The notes beneath the pieces were generated by a model, which made no database searches, was not told where the DNA came from, and saw only the letters and a list, made by a program, of their open reading frames with translations. The position numbers were made by a program, and so were the translations under genes. From positions 1-64,000 of the forward strand of contig NZ_BJYS01000005.1 in assembly GCF_007991635.1 (NCBI RefSeq): a DNA stretch of 64,000 bases. The letters are read 5' to 3'. Every line of letters starts with the position of its first letter. The stretch's first letter is position 1. Shown one piece after another: positions 1 through 9,388 of this stretch. This DNA is from Adhaeribacter aerolatus. Lineage in GTDB: Bacteria; Bacteroidota; Bacteroidia; Cytophagales; Hymenobacteraceae.

Positions 1-81
1 AATCCGATAAATAGCAATAAAATAAAAGATACACTTATGTAAATATTCCTCAATATTTTTTTATTCATCCCAAACGTTCCA

Positions 82-726
82 CTACTTCCTTCCTAAAAAA
101 GGCAGATTGGCTTTGCTTTCCTGGCCTTGCAACAGGCGGTTTATATTTTTTTTGTGGGTAAACACTACCATAATAGATAAAAGAACGCCAAATACCAGCA
201 AGAGCGGCTCATCGGGGTGAAAAGCGGGTAACAGCAGCAAGAGCGGAAAAGCAATGGCCGCAATCATGGAGCCCAGCGACACATATTTGGAGATAACCAG
301 TACCACAATAAAAATACCTAAGCAGATAAGAGCCGCCGGCAGGTGCACGGCCAGCACCATGCCCATGAGGGTAGCCACGCCCTTGCCGCCTTTAAAGCCC
401 ACGTACACCGGAAAAATATGACCTAGTACGGCCATTACGCCCATTATCAGTTTAAACAGTACCAGCTTATCATCCGGAATTAAATCTTGCATGACCAATA
501 TATTGGCAAGCGAAGTAGCGGCCCAGCCTTTAAAAATATCGAACAGCATTACAAAAGTACCGGGCTTTTTGCCCAGCACCCGGAACGTATTGGTAGCGCC
601 GGCATTACCGCTGCCGTGCTGCCGCACATCAATGCCGTAAAACTTTTTGCCTACCCAAACCGCCGTCGGGATGGCACCAATTAAATAAACAACTATTAGA
701 AAAAAGGCAATAATTAAAATATCCAT
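82..726 (-). CDS. plsY: Glycerol-3-phosphate acyltransferase PlsY
   Basis: Integral inner-membrane enzyme that moves the acyl group from acyl-phosphate to glycerol-3-phosphate, the first acylation of phospholipid synthesis (known for the family). The 214 residues carry several hydrophobic helices and the PlsY motifs in order: GSGNAGATN at 38-46, GHIFPVYVGFKGGKGVAT at 102-119 and THKKNINRLL at 190-199. Length is normal for PlsY. The ATG is kept because it lies directly before the first hydrophobic helix. The usual partner PlsX is not in the window. The gene reads toward the left edge, and the 420 bases upstream hold a palindromic repeat element rather than another gene, so it probably has its own promoter. 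Confidence 0.95.
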   Translation of the reverse strand: MDILIIAFFLIVVYLIGAIPTAVWVGKKFYGIDVRQHGSGNAGATNTFRVLGKKPGTFVMLFDIFKGWAATSLANILVMQDLIPDDKLVLFKLIMGVMAVLGHIFPVYVGFKGGKGVATLMGMVLAVHLPAALICLGIFIVVLVISKYVSLGSMIAAIAFPLLLLLPAFHPDEPLLLVFGVLLSIMVVFTHKKNINRLLQGQESKANLPFLGRK

Positions 727-808
727 AAATATTTTCGAAAGGACTTATAACTAATAAACGCAAATAAGCCGGACTGGTAAAAATTATTTTGCGAGAAAGT
801 CTATTTTA

Positions 809-971
809 AGAGCATGTTTAAAATTTATCCTTTGGGCTGCAAAGGATTGGTATTGGAACCTGACTTCGTCTTTTTTTCGGGACGTAGCGCTGCTATGTCC
901 CTCAAAATGAGTCTCGCCAGAACCCAATACCAATCCTTTTCGCGCTCAAATACAAAATTTAAACAAGCTCT
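809..971. repeat. Nested palindromic MITE-like element, about 163 bp
   Basis: The two ends form an imperfect inverted repeat (809-826 against 954-971, agagcatgtttaaa versus agctcttg-type complement). Inside is a perfect 16-bp arm pair, aaaggattggtattgg at 841-856 against its complement at 923-938. At the centre is a 23-bp near-perfect palindrome at 879-901 (gggacgtagc, gct, gctatgtccc; one mismatch per arm). The whole can fold as one long cruciform or hairpin and has no ORF. Only one copy occurs in the window. Nested inverted repeats without coding capacity fit a non-autonomous mobile element or a REP/BIME-type repeat; which of these is inference. Confidence 0.65.
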
Positions 972-1097
972 AAATACAGTTTAATACCGGACTGGTCCGC
1001 AAATTACAGATTCTGTTCTTACGTTTCAGGCAACAGCTATAAATTTTCACCCTACTATTGCAAGGCTTTTGGGCCATTAAACGCCAGGAGCAGGCAC

Positions 1098-1126
1098 AAA
1101 AAAGCCGCTCTGGTGAAGCGGCTTTC
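1098..1126 (-). terminator. Rho-independent terminator of the 1756-residue gene
   Basis: The 9-bp stem aaagccgct at 1101-1109 pairs with agcggcttt at 1117-1125 around a 7-base loop. On the minus strand it is followed by a run of T, and it lies just past the stop codon at 1148. Confidence 0.8.
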
Positions 1127-1147
1127 TGTTTTTCCCAAAAATAAATA

Positions 1148-4100
1148 TTAATTCATATCAGGTAGCAGACCTTCATCTTCTTTACCTTTTTTAGCCTTTT
1201 TCTTCTTCTTAGGTTCTTCGGTCATGCCGGGTAAGGCCATGTCATTGGTTTGTTTCGCGGGCTTGGCCGGCTGGGCAGCGGGCTCCTGCGACATATCCAC
1301 TGCATCGGATTTGGCCGCTTTATCTTTCTTCTTTTTCTTGCCGCCGCTGTCTTCCATAAAATCGAAGTTGCCGGTTTTTACCGGAGCACTTACTTTGCTG
1401 CCCGCTACACCTTTAAGCGGGTCATAAGCGCTATTCTGCAGGTAAGCCTTCTGGTAATCGGTTACGAATTGGTTTTTCTCGATTTCTTCGGCCGTTAGTA
1501 AGCCGCTGTTCCGTTTAGAAGTTACCAGGCGGTTAAACTCTTCATCCGTAGAAGCCACCATCATCACACTATTATCATAAGTAAAGTAGTACCACAAACC
1601 CGGATTCGGCTGCAGGTACAAGGTAACAATATCTGATTCTGGTCCGCGCTTAATTTCGAGATAACCCGGCACCTGGGCATTAATATCTTTCTTAAGCATG
1701 TTAGATAAGCTCAGCATATTTTTGCTGTACCAGGCTTTGGTAGAATCGGACCACCGCAGTTCTACGTTACTAAACACCAGACTCTTCTGGAACTTAGAAG
1801 AAAATACCGGCAGCGGGGTATATTTAGACTGACTGGCAAATGCCTGGGCTTCTTTTGCCGGTACAAACTGGGCTAATTTGTTTAAGAGTAAACTATTATC
1901 GGTGATGGCCTCGGGCGCATTACCGGCGTTGTTGGCCAAAGCAGCGGACATGGCATTCAGGGCCTGCTCCGGCATATTTATGTCGAACGCAAGCAAGGCA
2001 TTCAGCACGTATAAATTAGCTTTGGGCCTGGCGGTAGCGGCGCCGGCTGCGTCCAGTTTAAAGGTTTTACTCGGCTGAATCAGGTTAAATTTACCTTCGT
2101 AACTGGCAATGCCGGTAGAGTCGTTAAAGGTCATGAGGTTACCGGCTAACTCTTCGCCGGCAATGCGACTGGGTTTACCCAACTTAAACTCTTTCTGGTT
2201 TTTGTTGTATGCCAACTGACCTTCTACCTCGAATACATCTAAGTCGGTTTCGTCTTTTTTCTGCGACACAAAGGTGTTGTAGATTTTATTATTGGCCACA
2301 CTTACGTGCAAACCGGTTTTAAGCGGCGTGCCGTCAGCCGATTTTGGGGCTTCAATGTTAATTTTTACCTCGGCCGGGTTTACGGTTGCTTTGTACGGGA
2401 ACCAGTCCGAAGCGCCGTCTTCGCCGTTAACCGCCACTTTTACATAGCCGTCGAAATTCCAGAACTGCTGGTTAGAGCTCATGATAATATCGCCTTTATA
2501 CTGAACGCCCGGCGCAATCAGGAATTTATCTTTTTCGGTTACGGTAGCGGCGGCTTCGGTATGCGGCAGGGTTTCGTCCTGAACATCCGGCTTCCGCAGG
2601 AAACGCATCCGGTCTTTTTTGCCCGGATCGGCGGTATTCATGGCTAGCAAAGTAGAATCAGGCCGGGCTTCCTGGTCGGCTTTCGGAGCGTTCTTTTTCT
2701 TTTTGCGGGAGGCTACGGTTGGTTCGGCTGCCATATCAGATTCCGGGTTAAGGGGCGTATCTCCGGTCGGCGCATTTTCAGTAGTTACTTTCGCTTTTTT
2801 CCCTCTGGTTACTAAACTTGCTTTCCGGAATAAGCCACCCTTTTTCACCGGAACTTCGGCGACGGCAGCCGTATCATCCGGCATTATTTCGGTACTAACC
2901 AAACCGGCCTTGTCCCGGTTGTTCCATTCCATCAGGTCGTTTTCGGTAATTACCGGCTTCACCTTGTCCATGTTTTTCATGGCGAACTTACCAAACTTAA
3001 TGGCGAAGGTGTCGGCAGCGGCGTTTACATAATTGACTTTGGCATTACCCTGGTAATTCAGCCGCGACAGAATATTTATTTCGCCCTGGTATAGCTGGTG
3101 GTACTTATTCAGGGTATCGCTGACAACAACTGCTTTTTGCAGGGGCTTCAGGTTAGCACTTTCAATAAATACCCGGCCACTATCGGGTACCACGTGCGCA
3201 TCGGCCACAGCAATGTAGGGCACGCCCCCAATATTCAGGGTGTTTTTGCTGATATCGTAGCTGGCTGATTTGGCTTTAAACTTAAGGCCTTCGTGCGACG
3301 GCCTGCCCGAAACAAAGTAGGCATGACTGCCATCTTTGCCTTCGGTTTCGCGCATGGTTACTACTTTTTTGTTTACATCCCACATACCACCGCTGAGGGA
3401 AGTCCGGAACTGAGAATTCGGAAAATCGGTACTGGCAATGCCGGTACGTTCCGGCGAGAAAGTAGCCTTCCCTTTGGTTACATTAAAATCCAGCAATACA
3501 TCAGAAGCCCGCAGGGCTGGTTTGCCCGGCGTTTCCGATTTAATTTCGAGCGTGGCGTTACTGGCCTTGAAATGGTCTTTCGCAAAAGCCAGGCTAGGCG
3601 ATTTAATAAAACCATCGGTGCTTTCTACCACCCCATCGCCAAAAAACCCTTCGGGCGTTAGAATAGCAATACCCTGGTACGTGTATTTACCGCCGTACAG
3701 CTTAAATGGCTCACTCACGGTACTAATGTTCATGGTATCCTTTTTAGGCAACCATTCCATTACATACTTATGAAAAGTACCGCCCATGTAATACGCTTTG
3801 CCCACCGTCGCTTCCCGGATAGTCGCCTCGGTACCTAAAGTTTGGACTTTACTCAGGTAAAAGGTGAAGGCATTAGACTTGAGCCGGGTGGTCAGGTATT
3901 CTACCTCGCCGGTACCCTGCAAGCCTTTATTGCTCATGGATAGTTTGTTGTAAAAACTACCTTTGCCGCCGTAAGCCGGCAAACCGCCTTTGGGTGTCGT
4001 ATATTCAAAACCCAACGACTGATCGGGCATTACCGATAATTGGGTTTCGATGGGCGGGAAAATACCCCCGGAATAGAATTTACCTTTAAACCCAACAGCT

Positions 4101-6418
4101 CCCGGCATACTGGTGCCTAGGCTATCTATTTTAAAGCGCGGAATGGCAAAGTAAACCGTAGTATCATAAGCACCGCCCAATATTTCGGGTTTGTTAAAAA
4201 ACACGAAGGCGCCGCCGGTAGCATCAAACATTGGGAAATGCGCGTATTTTTTCCGGCCCGATTTATTATCGGCTTTGTTTAAGTAAAGCGTTCCGGCCGA
4301 TTTGGTAAGGCTGTTGCTGCTGAATTGTTCGTTGCCAGATTTTTTGTCTTTGGCGTTTTTCTTCTTTTTAGGAGCGGCAATGGCAATAGTATCAATTTTC
4401 GCCATATCAACCACAAACTCGTCGTACTTAAACGTAAATTTAGATCCGCGGAACCGCAAATCAGCGGCTACAACCGCACCGTTAAATTTTATTTCCCGGT
4501 TTTTCAGAATGCGTACCTGGTTGCTGTCGGGCTTGGCATAAACCGCTACCGAATCGCCGGTAAAATAAAATTTTTCAACGCCCCGCACCAGCATTTCGTT
4601 TTTGTTCAGGTCGAGCGTAATATTTTTACCCGAAGGCATTAAAGATTTAAGGGTAATAAAGTCGAAATCCTTTTTACCCCGGGCCGCTTTCATGTAATGA
4701 ACCGCTTTGGGCTTTACCGTAACCTGTCCGGTTGCCGGGTTAAAATCCAGAAAATTCTGCTTGGCCAGCATAGAGGCGGCCAGCTGCAGTTCTTCTTCTT
4801 TTATTTTGGTGCTTTGGGCCAGTTCGGACAGGTAAAACGTATTGGTGCGCCGCTTATCGGCGAAATTGGTAATAACAATAAGCGGGTGAAAATCGGCGGT
4901 ACCTTTTAAGTACTCGTAGCGCTCTTCGGTAAAATATTCTTTCGAAGCCAGGCGTGCCGGCACCTCATTTTTAGCGGTCAGAATTGAAAAATTAACCGTT
5001 TGCTCCGGTAAAACCCAGGTTAGCATTTCGGAGCTGATTTCCATCTGGTGATAGGAACTGTAAAAAGGACTGGCCATGGCCTGCTCACTGCGGGTAAGCA
5101 CCAGTTTCTGGTTCGGCTTGCTGTATTTCAGCCGGAGGCCGGGATGCGCAATGGTATCGGCTTTATTAAAAAGAAGAACAGCCGCGTTCTCCGACGTAAT
5201 AACACTATCCTGCAGCGAAAAATTAGCCGCCGTGGCTTTAAATTTTGGGGCGCCGCTGTGGCTCACCGTAATTTCGGAACCACTGCCATCCAAAGCTCCC
5301 GCACTAATTTTATTACCGGCCAGGGTAAGGCCGCCCTGGTATTTAATATTTTCGCCGATGCTTTTAAGGCGGGCATTATTCGTATAGGAAATAAATTTAG
5401 GGTAACCCGTATCGGCACCGGGTGTTTTACGGCGCACGTTCCGGAATTCAAAGACACCTTCTACCGGGGCTTCCAATATCGCCGGGTAAGTAAGCGTTAC
5501 CCCATCGGCTTTAAAAGCGGCCTTGCTGATGTCAAAGCTAAACTTTTTAAGGGTAACGGCGGCTTCCCCATCGGGCTGTGCCCAGGTAAACTGGCCTTTT
5601 TTACCCACAAAAATATTACGCGCCAATAACAAGGCGCCTTCCGTCTGTTTTAACAGCAACGAATCCGGGCCGGATACAAAAAATAAATCAATATTATTTA
5701 ATTGCAGCACCGGGCCTATTAATATCGGAATACCATCGCTGGTTGTTTTTACCGGGTCTTTGGCATTAGCTGCCGGCGTAGGCGGTGTGTCTTTAAAATC
5801 GTCGTTCCAGACTATTTCTCCTTCTTTGGGGGCTGCTTTCGTAGTTTTTTTAGGTGCTTCCTTAACTGGTTCCGGTTTTACGGGTTCCGGTTCTTCCTGG
5901 GGTTCAGTACCATCGCGGTATGCAAACGTAAAAGTACCGCCCAACACCCGCAAGGTATTAACCGGCGATTTATAAATAACTTTAGACGCCAGAAAAGAAT
6001 AAGAAGTTTGCAGAAACTTTTCGAACTCCGGCGTTTTTTCTTTGGCCAGTGCGGTTTCCGTAACGGTTAAAAACTGGTCTAGCGCAGCGTTATTTAGTTT
6101 ATGAATATTAACGGCACTTACCAGCGCCCCGTATAAGTTTTCGAGATGCGGCCGGGCTTTTAGTTTTTTAGCCTGCATTTGCTGCGAAAGCGCAATAATC
6201 CGGGCTTGCTGGCTGCTGGTTAAGGTATTGGTACCCCAGATTTCTTCGAGACGGGCAGCTACCTTTATGGCGTTTTCGTTTTTGGTACCGGCCATCAGGG
6301 CTTTCACATCCAGTATAAACTGGGCCGGCTCTTTCGAGAGTTTCTGGGTTGGTGTTTGCGCCTGCGCCCACCCAAGTACACTCAGTAAAAAAAATAAACT
6401 AAAGTAAAATTGTTTCAT
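1148..6418 (-). CDS. Very large secreted protein of unknown function (1756 aa)
   Basis: I do not recognise a named family. An N-terminal signal peptide (residues 1-20, ending AQAQ) predicts export. The body is long, beta-rich and repetitive in style: short strands with YGGKY, YYMGGTF and FKGKFYSGG-like turns alternate with Lys/Thr/Ser-rich linkers, suggesting an extended periplasmic or outer-membrane-associated beta structure (inference). A Pro/Glu/Lys linker lies near 170-200. Runs of four or five lysines occur near 682, 1236, 1691 and 1739, the last close to the C terminus, which ends in LLPDMN. It begins 32 bases after prmA on the same strand and is probably cotranscribed with it. No transmembrane anchor or catalytic motif is evident. 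The ORF is intact with no frameshift. Confidence 0.85.
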   Translation of the reverse strand: MKQFYFSLFFLLSVLGWAQAQTPTQKLSKEPAQFILDVKALMAGTKNENAIKVAARLEEIWGTNTLTSSQQARIIALSQQMQAKKLKARPHLENLYGALVSAVNIHKLNNAALDQFLTVTETALAKEKTPEFEKFLQTSYSFLASKVIYKSPVNTLRVLGGTFTFAYRDGTEPQEEPEPVKPEPVKEAPKKTTKAAPKEGEIVWNDDFKDTPPTPAANAKDPVKTTSDGIPILIGPVLQLNNIDLFFVSGPDSLLLKQTEGALLLARNIFVGKKGQFTWAQPDGEAAVTLKKFSFDISKAAFKADGVTLTYPAILEAPVEGVFEFRNVRRKTPGADTGYPKFISYTNNARLKSIGENIKYQGGLTLAGNKISAGALDGSGSEITVSHSGAPKFKATAANFSLQDSVITSENAAVLLFNKADTIAHPGLRLKYSKPNQKLVLTRSEQAMASPFYSSYHQMEISSEMLTWVLPEQTVNFSILTAKNEVPARLASKEYFTEERYEYLKGTADFHPLIVITNFADKRRTNTFYLSELAQSTKIKEEELQLAASMLAKQNFLDFNPATGQVTVKPKAVHYMKAARGKKDFDFITLKSLMPSGKNITLDLNKNEMLVRGVEKFYFTGDSVAVYAKPDSNQVRILKNREIKFNGAVVAADLRFRGSKFTFKYDEFVVDMAKIDTIAIAAPKKKKNAKDKKSGNEQFSSNSLTKSAGTLYLNKADNKSGRKKYAHFPMFDATGGAFVFFNKPEILGGAYDTTVYFAIPRFKIDSLGTSMPGAVGFKGKFYSGGIFPPIETQLSVMPDQSLGFEYTTPKGGLPAYGGKGSFYNKLSMSNKGLQGTGEVEYLTTRLKSNAFTFYLSKVQTLGTEATIREATVGKAYYMGGTFHKYVMEWLPKKDTMNISTVSEPFKLYGGKYTYQGIAILTPEGFFGDGVVESTDGFIKSPSLAFAKDHFKASNATLEIKSETPGKPALRASDVLLDFNVTKGKATFSPERTGIASTDFPNSQFRTSLSGGMWDVNKKVVTMRETEGKDGSHAYFVSGRPSHEGLKFKAKSASYDISKNTLNIGGVPYIAVADAHVVPDSGRVFIESANLKPLQKAVVVSDTLNKYHQLYQGEINILSRLNYQGNAKVNYVNAAADTFAIKFGKFAMKNMDKVKPVITENDLMEWNNRDKAGLVSTEIMPDDTAAVAEVPVKKGGLFRKASLVTRGKKAKVTTENAPTGDTPLNPESDMAAEPTVASRKKKKNAPKADQEARPDSTLLAMNTADPGKKDRMRFLRKPDVQDETLPHTEAAATVTEKDKFLIAPGVQYKGDIIMSSNQQFWNFDGYVKVAVNGEDGASDWFPYKATVNPAEVKINIEAPKSADGTPLKTGLHVSVANNKIYNTFVSQKKDETDLDVFEVEGQLAYNKNQKEFKLGKPSRIAGEELAGNLMTFNDSTGIASYEGKFNLIQPSKTFKLDAAGAATARPKANLYVLNALLAFDINMPEQALNAMSAALANNAGNAPEAITDNSLLLNKLAQFVPAKEAQAFASQSKYTPLPVFSSKFQKSLVFSNVELRWSDSTKAWYSKNMLSLSNMLKKDINAQVPGYLEIKRGPESDIVTLYLQPNPGLWYYFTYDNSVMMVASTDEEFNRLVTSKRNSGLLTAEEIEKNQFVTDYQKAYLQNSAYDPLKGVAGSKVSAPVKTGNFDFMEDSGGKKKKKDKAAKSDAVDMSQEPAAQPAKPAKQTNDMALPGMTEEPKKKKKAKKGKEDEGLLPDMN

Positions 6419-6450
6419 ATATTAAACCCACTAATAAACCTCCTGAACTA

Positions 6451-7281
6451 CTACTTCTGGAAAACAGCTGATACCCAATTGTTTTTTATACGATTATTTT
6501 TAAAATCCAATCCAACCGAAGCGGCTTTCTCTTTAATCTGGCCCAAATCTTCGGTATAAAACCCACTCAATATTAACGTACCGCCTGGGGTTAATATTTG
6601 CGCGTAAGCCGGTAAATCGGCCAGCAGCACATTACGGTTTATATTAGCCAGAATAACCTCAAAGGGCTGTTCCCCTGCCAGTACTGCGGCATCGCCTAAG
6701 CGCACGTCAATATCGGGGCAGCCATTCAGTTCGGCATTTTCACGGGCGTTTTCAACGGTCCAGTCTTCAATGTCAACGGCTAGTAATTCGGCCGCCCCGA
6801 GTTTGCAAGCCAGAATTGCCAGAATACCCGTGCCACAGCCCATATCCAGCACCCGCTTGCCGGCATGGTCTACCGTCAGTTGGTTCTCAATCATGAGGGT
6901 AGTGGTTTCGTGGTGGCCGGTGCCAAACGACATTTTCGGGTTGATGACAATATCGTAAGTCACGTCGGCGGGTTTGGGATGAAAAGAAGCCCGCACCGAA
7001 CAAATACCGGCAATCAGCAGCGGTTCAAAATTCTTTTCCCACTCTTCGTTCCAGTTTTTCTTCTCTATTTTCTCGATGGTATATTTTATCTCGCCGGCGG
7101 CTTCGCGGTATTTATTTAAGACTTCCTGCAGATCGGCTTCCGAAAAAACAGCTTCGGTAATGTAGGCGCACAAACCCTCGTCGGTTTCCATGAAGGTATC
7201 GTAGCCGTACTGGCTCAACTCGGCGGTTAAAATGTCGTTAAACTCGGCGGGGGCAAAAAGGGTAATTTGGATAAAATCCAT
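6451..7281 (-). CDS. prmA: Ribosomal protein L11 methyltransferase PrmA
   Basis: S-adenosylmethionine-dependent enzyme that trimethylates ribosomal protein L11 in the cytoplasm. With the start at 7281 it is 276 residues. NPKMSFGTGHHETT at 114-127 is the PrmA loop, DMGCGTG at 146-152 is SAM-binding motif I, and ILANINRN at 210-217 is motif IV. An in-frame ATG nine codons upstream (7308) exists, but it would overlap the preceding gene, and the MDFIQITL start matches where the substrate-recognition domain should begin. It follows the DUF6150-type gene by 7 bases and precedes the 1756-residue gene by 32, so the three are likely one transcript. tpiA lies just upstream on the same strand. Confidence 0.95.
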   Translation of the reverse strand: MDFIQITLFAPAEFNDILTAELSQYGYDTFMETDEGLCAYITEAVFSEADLQEVLNKYREAAGEIKYTIEKIEKKNWNEEWEKNFEPLLIAGICSVRASFHPKPADVTYDIVINPKMSFGTGHHETTTLMIENQLTVDHAGKRVLDMGCGTGILAILACKLGAAELLAVDIEDWTVENARENAELNGCPDIDVRLGDAAVLAGEQPFEVILANINRNVLLADLPAYAQILTPGGTLILSGFYTEDLGQIKEKAASVGLDFKNNRIKNNWVSAVFQK

Positions 7282-7288
7282 ATAAAGG

Positions 7289-7675
7289 TTATTTTCTACA
7301 ACCGGCAAATGTTCGCGCTTTGGTGTAATGAATGGTAAAATCGGCGAAAGCCCGGTTGGTGGTTATAAATAAAACGTGGTCGGCAAAGTTACGGCTCGTG
7401 GTAATGTACCAAAGGCCAGGGGCATCGGCAAAAAGCTTGTTATTTTCTCTAAATACTAGTAAATCGGCGTAGGTGTCTTCGGTATCGATGTAAACCGTAA
7501 AGCGGGCGTAATTCTTTTGTTTGGGGTCAGCAGTAAGATAAATGGAGCCGAACATGCGGCAAATTTCCGGTTCGCGGGGAGCCACAATCGGTATTGTTTC
7601 GGGCTTACCAACAGTCGAACCCGCCGGGCTGCCAAGGCCCAGTAAGAAGAAAAATAAAGGCAGAAAATAAAGCAT
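7289..7675 (-). CDS. Small secreted DUF6150-type protein
   Basis: 128 residues with a hydrophobic N-terminal signal sequence (about 1-19). The rest resembles the Bacteroidota DUF6150 family: an ICRMFGSIYLT segment followed by YARFTVYI, DTEDTYADLLVFREN, LWYITTSRNFADH and FADFTIHYT strands, with two cysteines (in ICRM and near the end in AGCRK) that could form a disulfide after export. Function is unknown. It sits between tpiA and prmA on the minus strand, 7 bases before prmA, so it is probably coexpressed with the translation-related gene without necessarily sharing its role. Confidence 0.8.
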   Translation of the reverse strand: MLYFLPLFFFLLGLGSPAGSTVGKPETIPIVAPREPEICRMFGSIYLTADPKQKNYARFTVYIDTEDTYADLLVFRENNKLFADAPGLWYITTSRNFADHVLFITTNRAFADFTIHYTKARTFAGCRK

Positions 7676-7704
7676 TCCGGAAAAACTAAGTCGCCACTAT
7701 ACCC

Positions 7705-7748
7705 GAGCGGATGCAAGTGAATTAGAATAATCCCAATTACATCCGCTC
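7705..7748 (-). terminator. Hairpin between tpiA and the DUF6150-type gene
   Basis: gagcggatg at 7705-7713 pairs perfectly with catccgctc at 7740-7748. The loop is long and no strong U-run follows on the minus strand, so this may be a weak terminator or processing hairpin after tpiA. Confidence 0.4.
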
Positions 7749-7794
7749 TAAGGTACGAAATAAGTAAATCCAGAACAAAAAATTCTTATTTTTA

Positions 7795-8556
7795 TCAGAA
7801 TGATTTTACAATATCGGTGAAATCGCGGGATTTTAACGAGGCACCGCCAATCAGGCCACCGTCGATGTCGGGCTGCGAGAATAATTCGCGGGCATTACCC
7901 GGGTTAGCGCTGCCTCCGTACAGAATAGTAGTGTTCGCAGCGGCGGCGGCATCGTAGTGGCGGGCAATCTGCTCCCGGATAAAGGCGTGCACTTCCTGGG
8001 CTTGCTGGCTCGTAGCGGTTTTGCCGGTACCAATCGCCCAGATAGGTTCGTAGGCAATTACCACCCGCGCAAATTCTTCGTTGGTTACATGGAAAAGTCC
8101 TTCTTTCAGCTGGGTTTCGATAACCTCAAATGTTAAATCCTGCTCGCGTTGTTCTAAAGATTCGCCGATACAGAAAATTGGAATTAATCCAGCTTGCAGG
8201 GCGGCTTTTACCTTCGCTTCTAATAACTGGTTGTCTTCGTTAAAATATTGCCGGCGTTCGCTGTGGCCCAGGATTACGTATTCCACCCCAACCGATTTCA
8301 GCATTGCGGCCGACACTTCGCCGGTATAAGCACCGCTTTCTTTCTGGTGGCAGTTCTGGGCACCCAAATGAATTTTACTGTTTCCGCCAAGGGCTTTGCC
8401 AACGCTGCTTAAAAACGGAAACGGCGGACACAATACTACCTCGGCTTGGTTGTTTACTTCGTCCTGCACCATATTTACCACTTCCGATACCAGCGCCTGC
8501 GCCTCGTCGAAGGTTTTATTCATTTTCCAGTTGCCGGCAACAATTTTCTTTCTCAT
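7795..8556 (-). CDS. tpiA: Triosephosphate isomerase
   Basis: Interconverts dihydroxyacetone phosphate and glyceraldehyde 3-phosphate in glycolysis and gluconeogenesis; a cytoplasmic dimer. All active-site elements are present in the 253 residues: GNWKMN with catalytic Lys11, GHSERR with His98, AYEPIWAIGTG with Glu170 and the flexible loop 6 after it, YGGSAN at 213-218 and GGAS at 237-240 for phosphate binding. Length is standard. It is the first gene of a minus-strand series ending with the 1756-residue gene. A hairpin at 7705-7748 may separate it from the downstream genes. Confidence 0.98.
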   Translation of the reverse strand: MRKKIVAGNWKMNKTFDEAQALVSEVVNMVQDEVNNQAEVVLCPPFPFLSSVGKALGGNSKIHLGAQNCHQKESGAYTGEVSAAMLKSVGVEYVILGHSERRQYFNEDNQLLEAKVKAALQAGLIPIFCIGESLEQREQDLTFEVIETQLKEGLFHVTNEEFARVVIAYEPIWAIGTGKTATSQQAQEVHAFIREQIARHYDAAAAANTTILYGGSANPGNARELFSQPDIDGGLIGGASLKSRDFTDIVKSF

Positions 8557-8692
8557 ATTTTTTACTTTCGGTTTTGAGTTGTGTATTAAATTTGAGTTAT
8601 ACGGCGTAAGATTAAGAATTTTGCCGGGGAATGCCTAAAAGTTAAGGTGTGATTTACATTCACTAGCGCCGAAACCTTCTTTTACCAGTAGA

Positions 8693-9388
8693 TTACTTTA
8701 TCATTACAAATCCGAGTTTTACATTAAAACCCAGATGCAGGCGCCTGAATTTGCCTTCCTGCCGGTCAACCGGTTCAAAATAAAAGTCTACCGGCTCTTT
8801 GTAATCACCGGGCTGTTCGCCAAAGGTCTGGTGGTCTACTTTTATCCAGCGTAAACCCGGACCAACAAAAGCATCCAGCAAAAAGCGCTGCCCCAAATAA
8901 TATTCCAGTCCAACTTTTAAACAAGTGCCCCACATCCGGCGGTTTACATCCGAATATTCGTAATGATAATCCCCATCCGGTTTTACTAACCAATTATCGG
9001 TTTTCCGATATTCTTCCGGACTAAAAAACACCGCAGTGCTAACATACGGCTTCACATTGGCTTTATCGTGCCCCCAGGCAGCAGGAAAAAAGTATATTAT
9101 TTCGCCCCGCAGTTTAAAATATTCATGATTGCGGTATTGGTACTCTTCATTCTTCACAAATTGCTTCGATAAGCCTTTGTAAGGCAAACCATAGTCGATT
9201 GAAAAACCAATTCTGCTCTTGAGGGTAGCCTGTGCACCAAACTGCAGAGTTGCCGCCCGCAGGTCGAGTACGTTTAAAGGAGAAAACCTAATTTGCAGGG
9301 TTGGCTTGTTCTGTGCCAGGGTTCCGGTCAAATTAGCAAGCAGGAACAATAAAAGGAGTAAAGCCCGCCCGATAAATATTTTTTTCAT
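8693..9388 (-). CDS. Outer-membrane beta-barrel-like protein, tandem paralog A
   Basis: 231 residues when started at the ATG at 9388 (MKKIFIG); an ATG six codons upstream is less likely because it precedes the natural signal peptide. The signal peptide ends near LTGTLAQ. The mature part has alternating hydrophobic strands and ends in Phe-Val-Met-Ile-Lys, resembling small outer-membrane barrels. Shared blocks with the neighbour at 9738-10424 (FSPL..LDLRAAT, DYGLPYKGL, SPEEYRK, YEYSDVNR, GLRWIKVDHQTFGE) show a tandem duplication. No enzyme motif is seen and function is unknown. Confidence 0.8.
   Translation of the reverse strand: MKKIFIGRALLLLLFLLANLTGTLAQNKPTLQIRFSPLNVLDLRAATLQFGAQATLKSRIGFSIDYGLPYKGLSKQFVKNEEYQYRNHEYFKLRGEIIYFFPAAWGHDKANVKPYVSTAVFFSPEEYRKTDNWLVKPDGDYHYEYSDVNRRMWGTCLKVGLEYYLGQRFLLDAFVGPGLRWIKVDHQTFGEQPGDYKEPVDFYFEPVDRQEGKFRRLHLGFNVKLGFVMIK

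Larger units (their letters stand above)
727..1147. other. Gene-free interval between plsY and the 1756-residue protein
   Basis: No credible gene is seen here. It contains the nested palindromic element at 809-971 and a rho-independent terminator at 1098-1126. The remainder is AT-rich. Confidence 0.7.
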
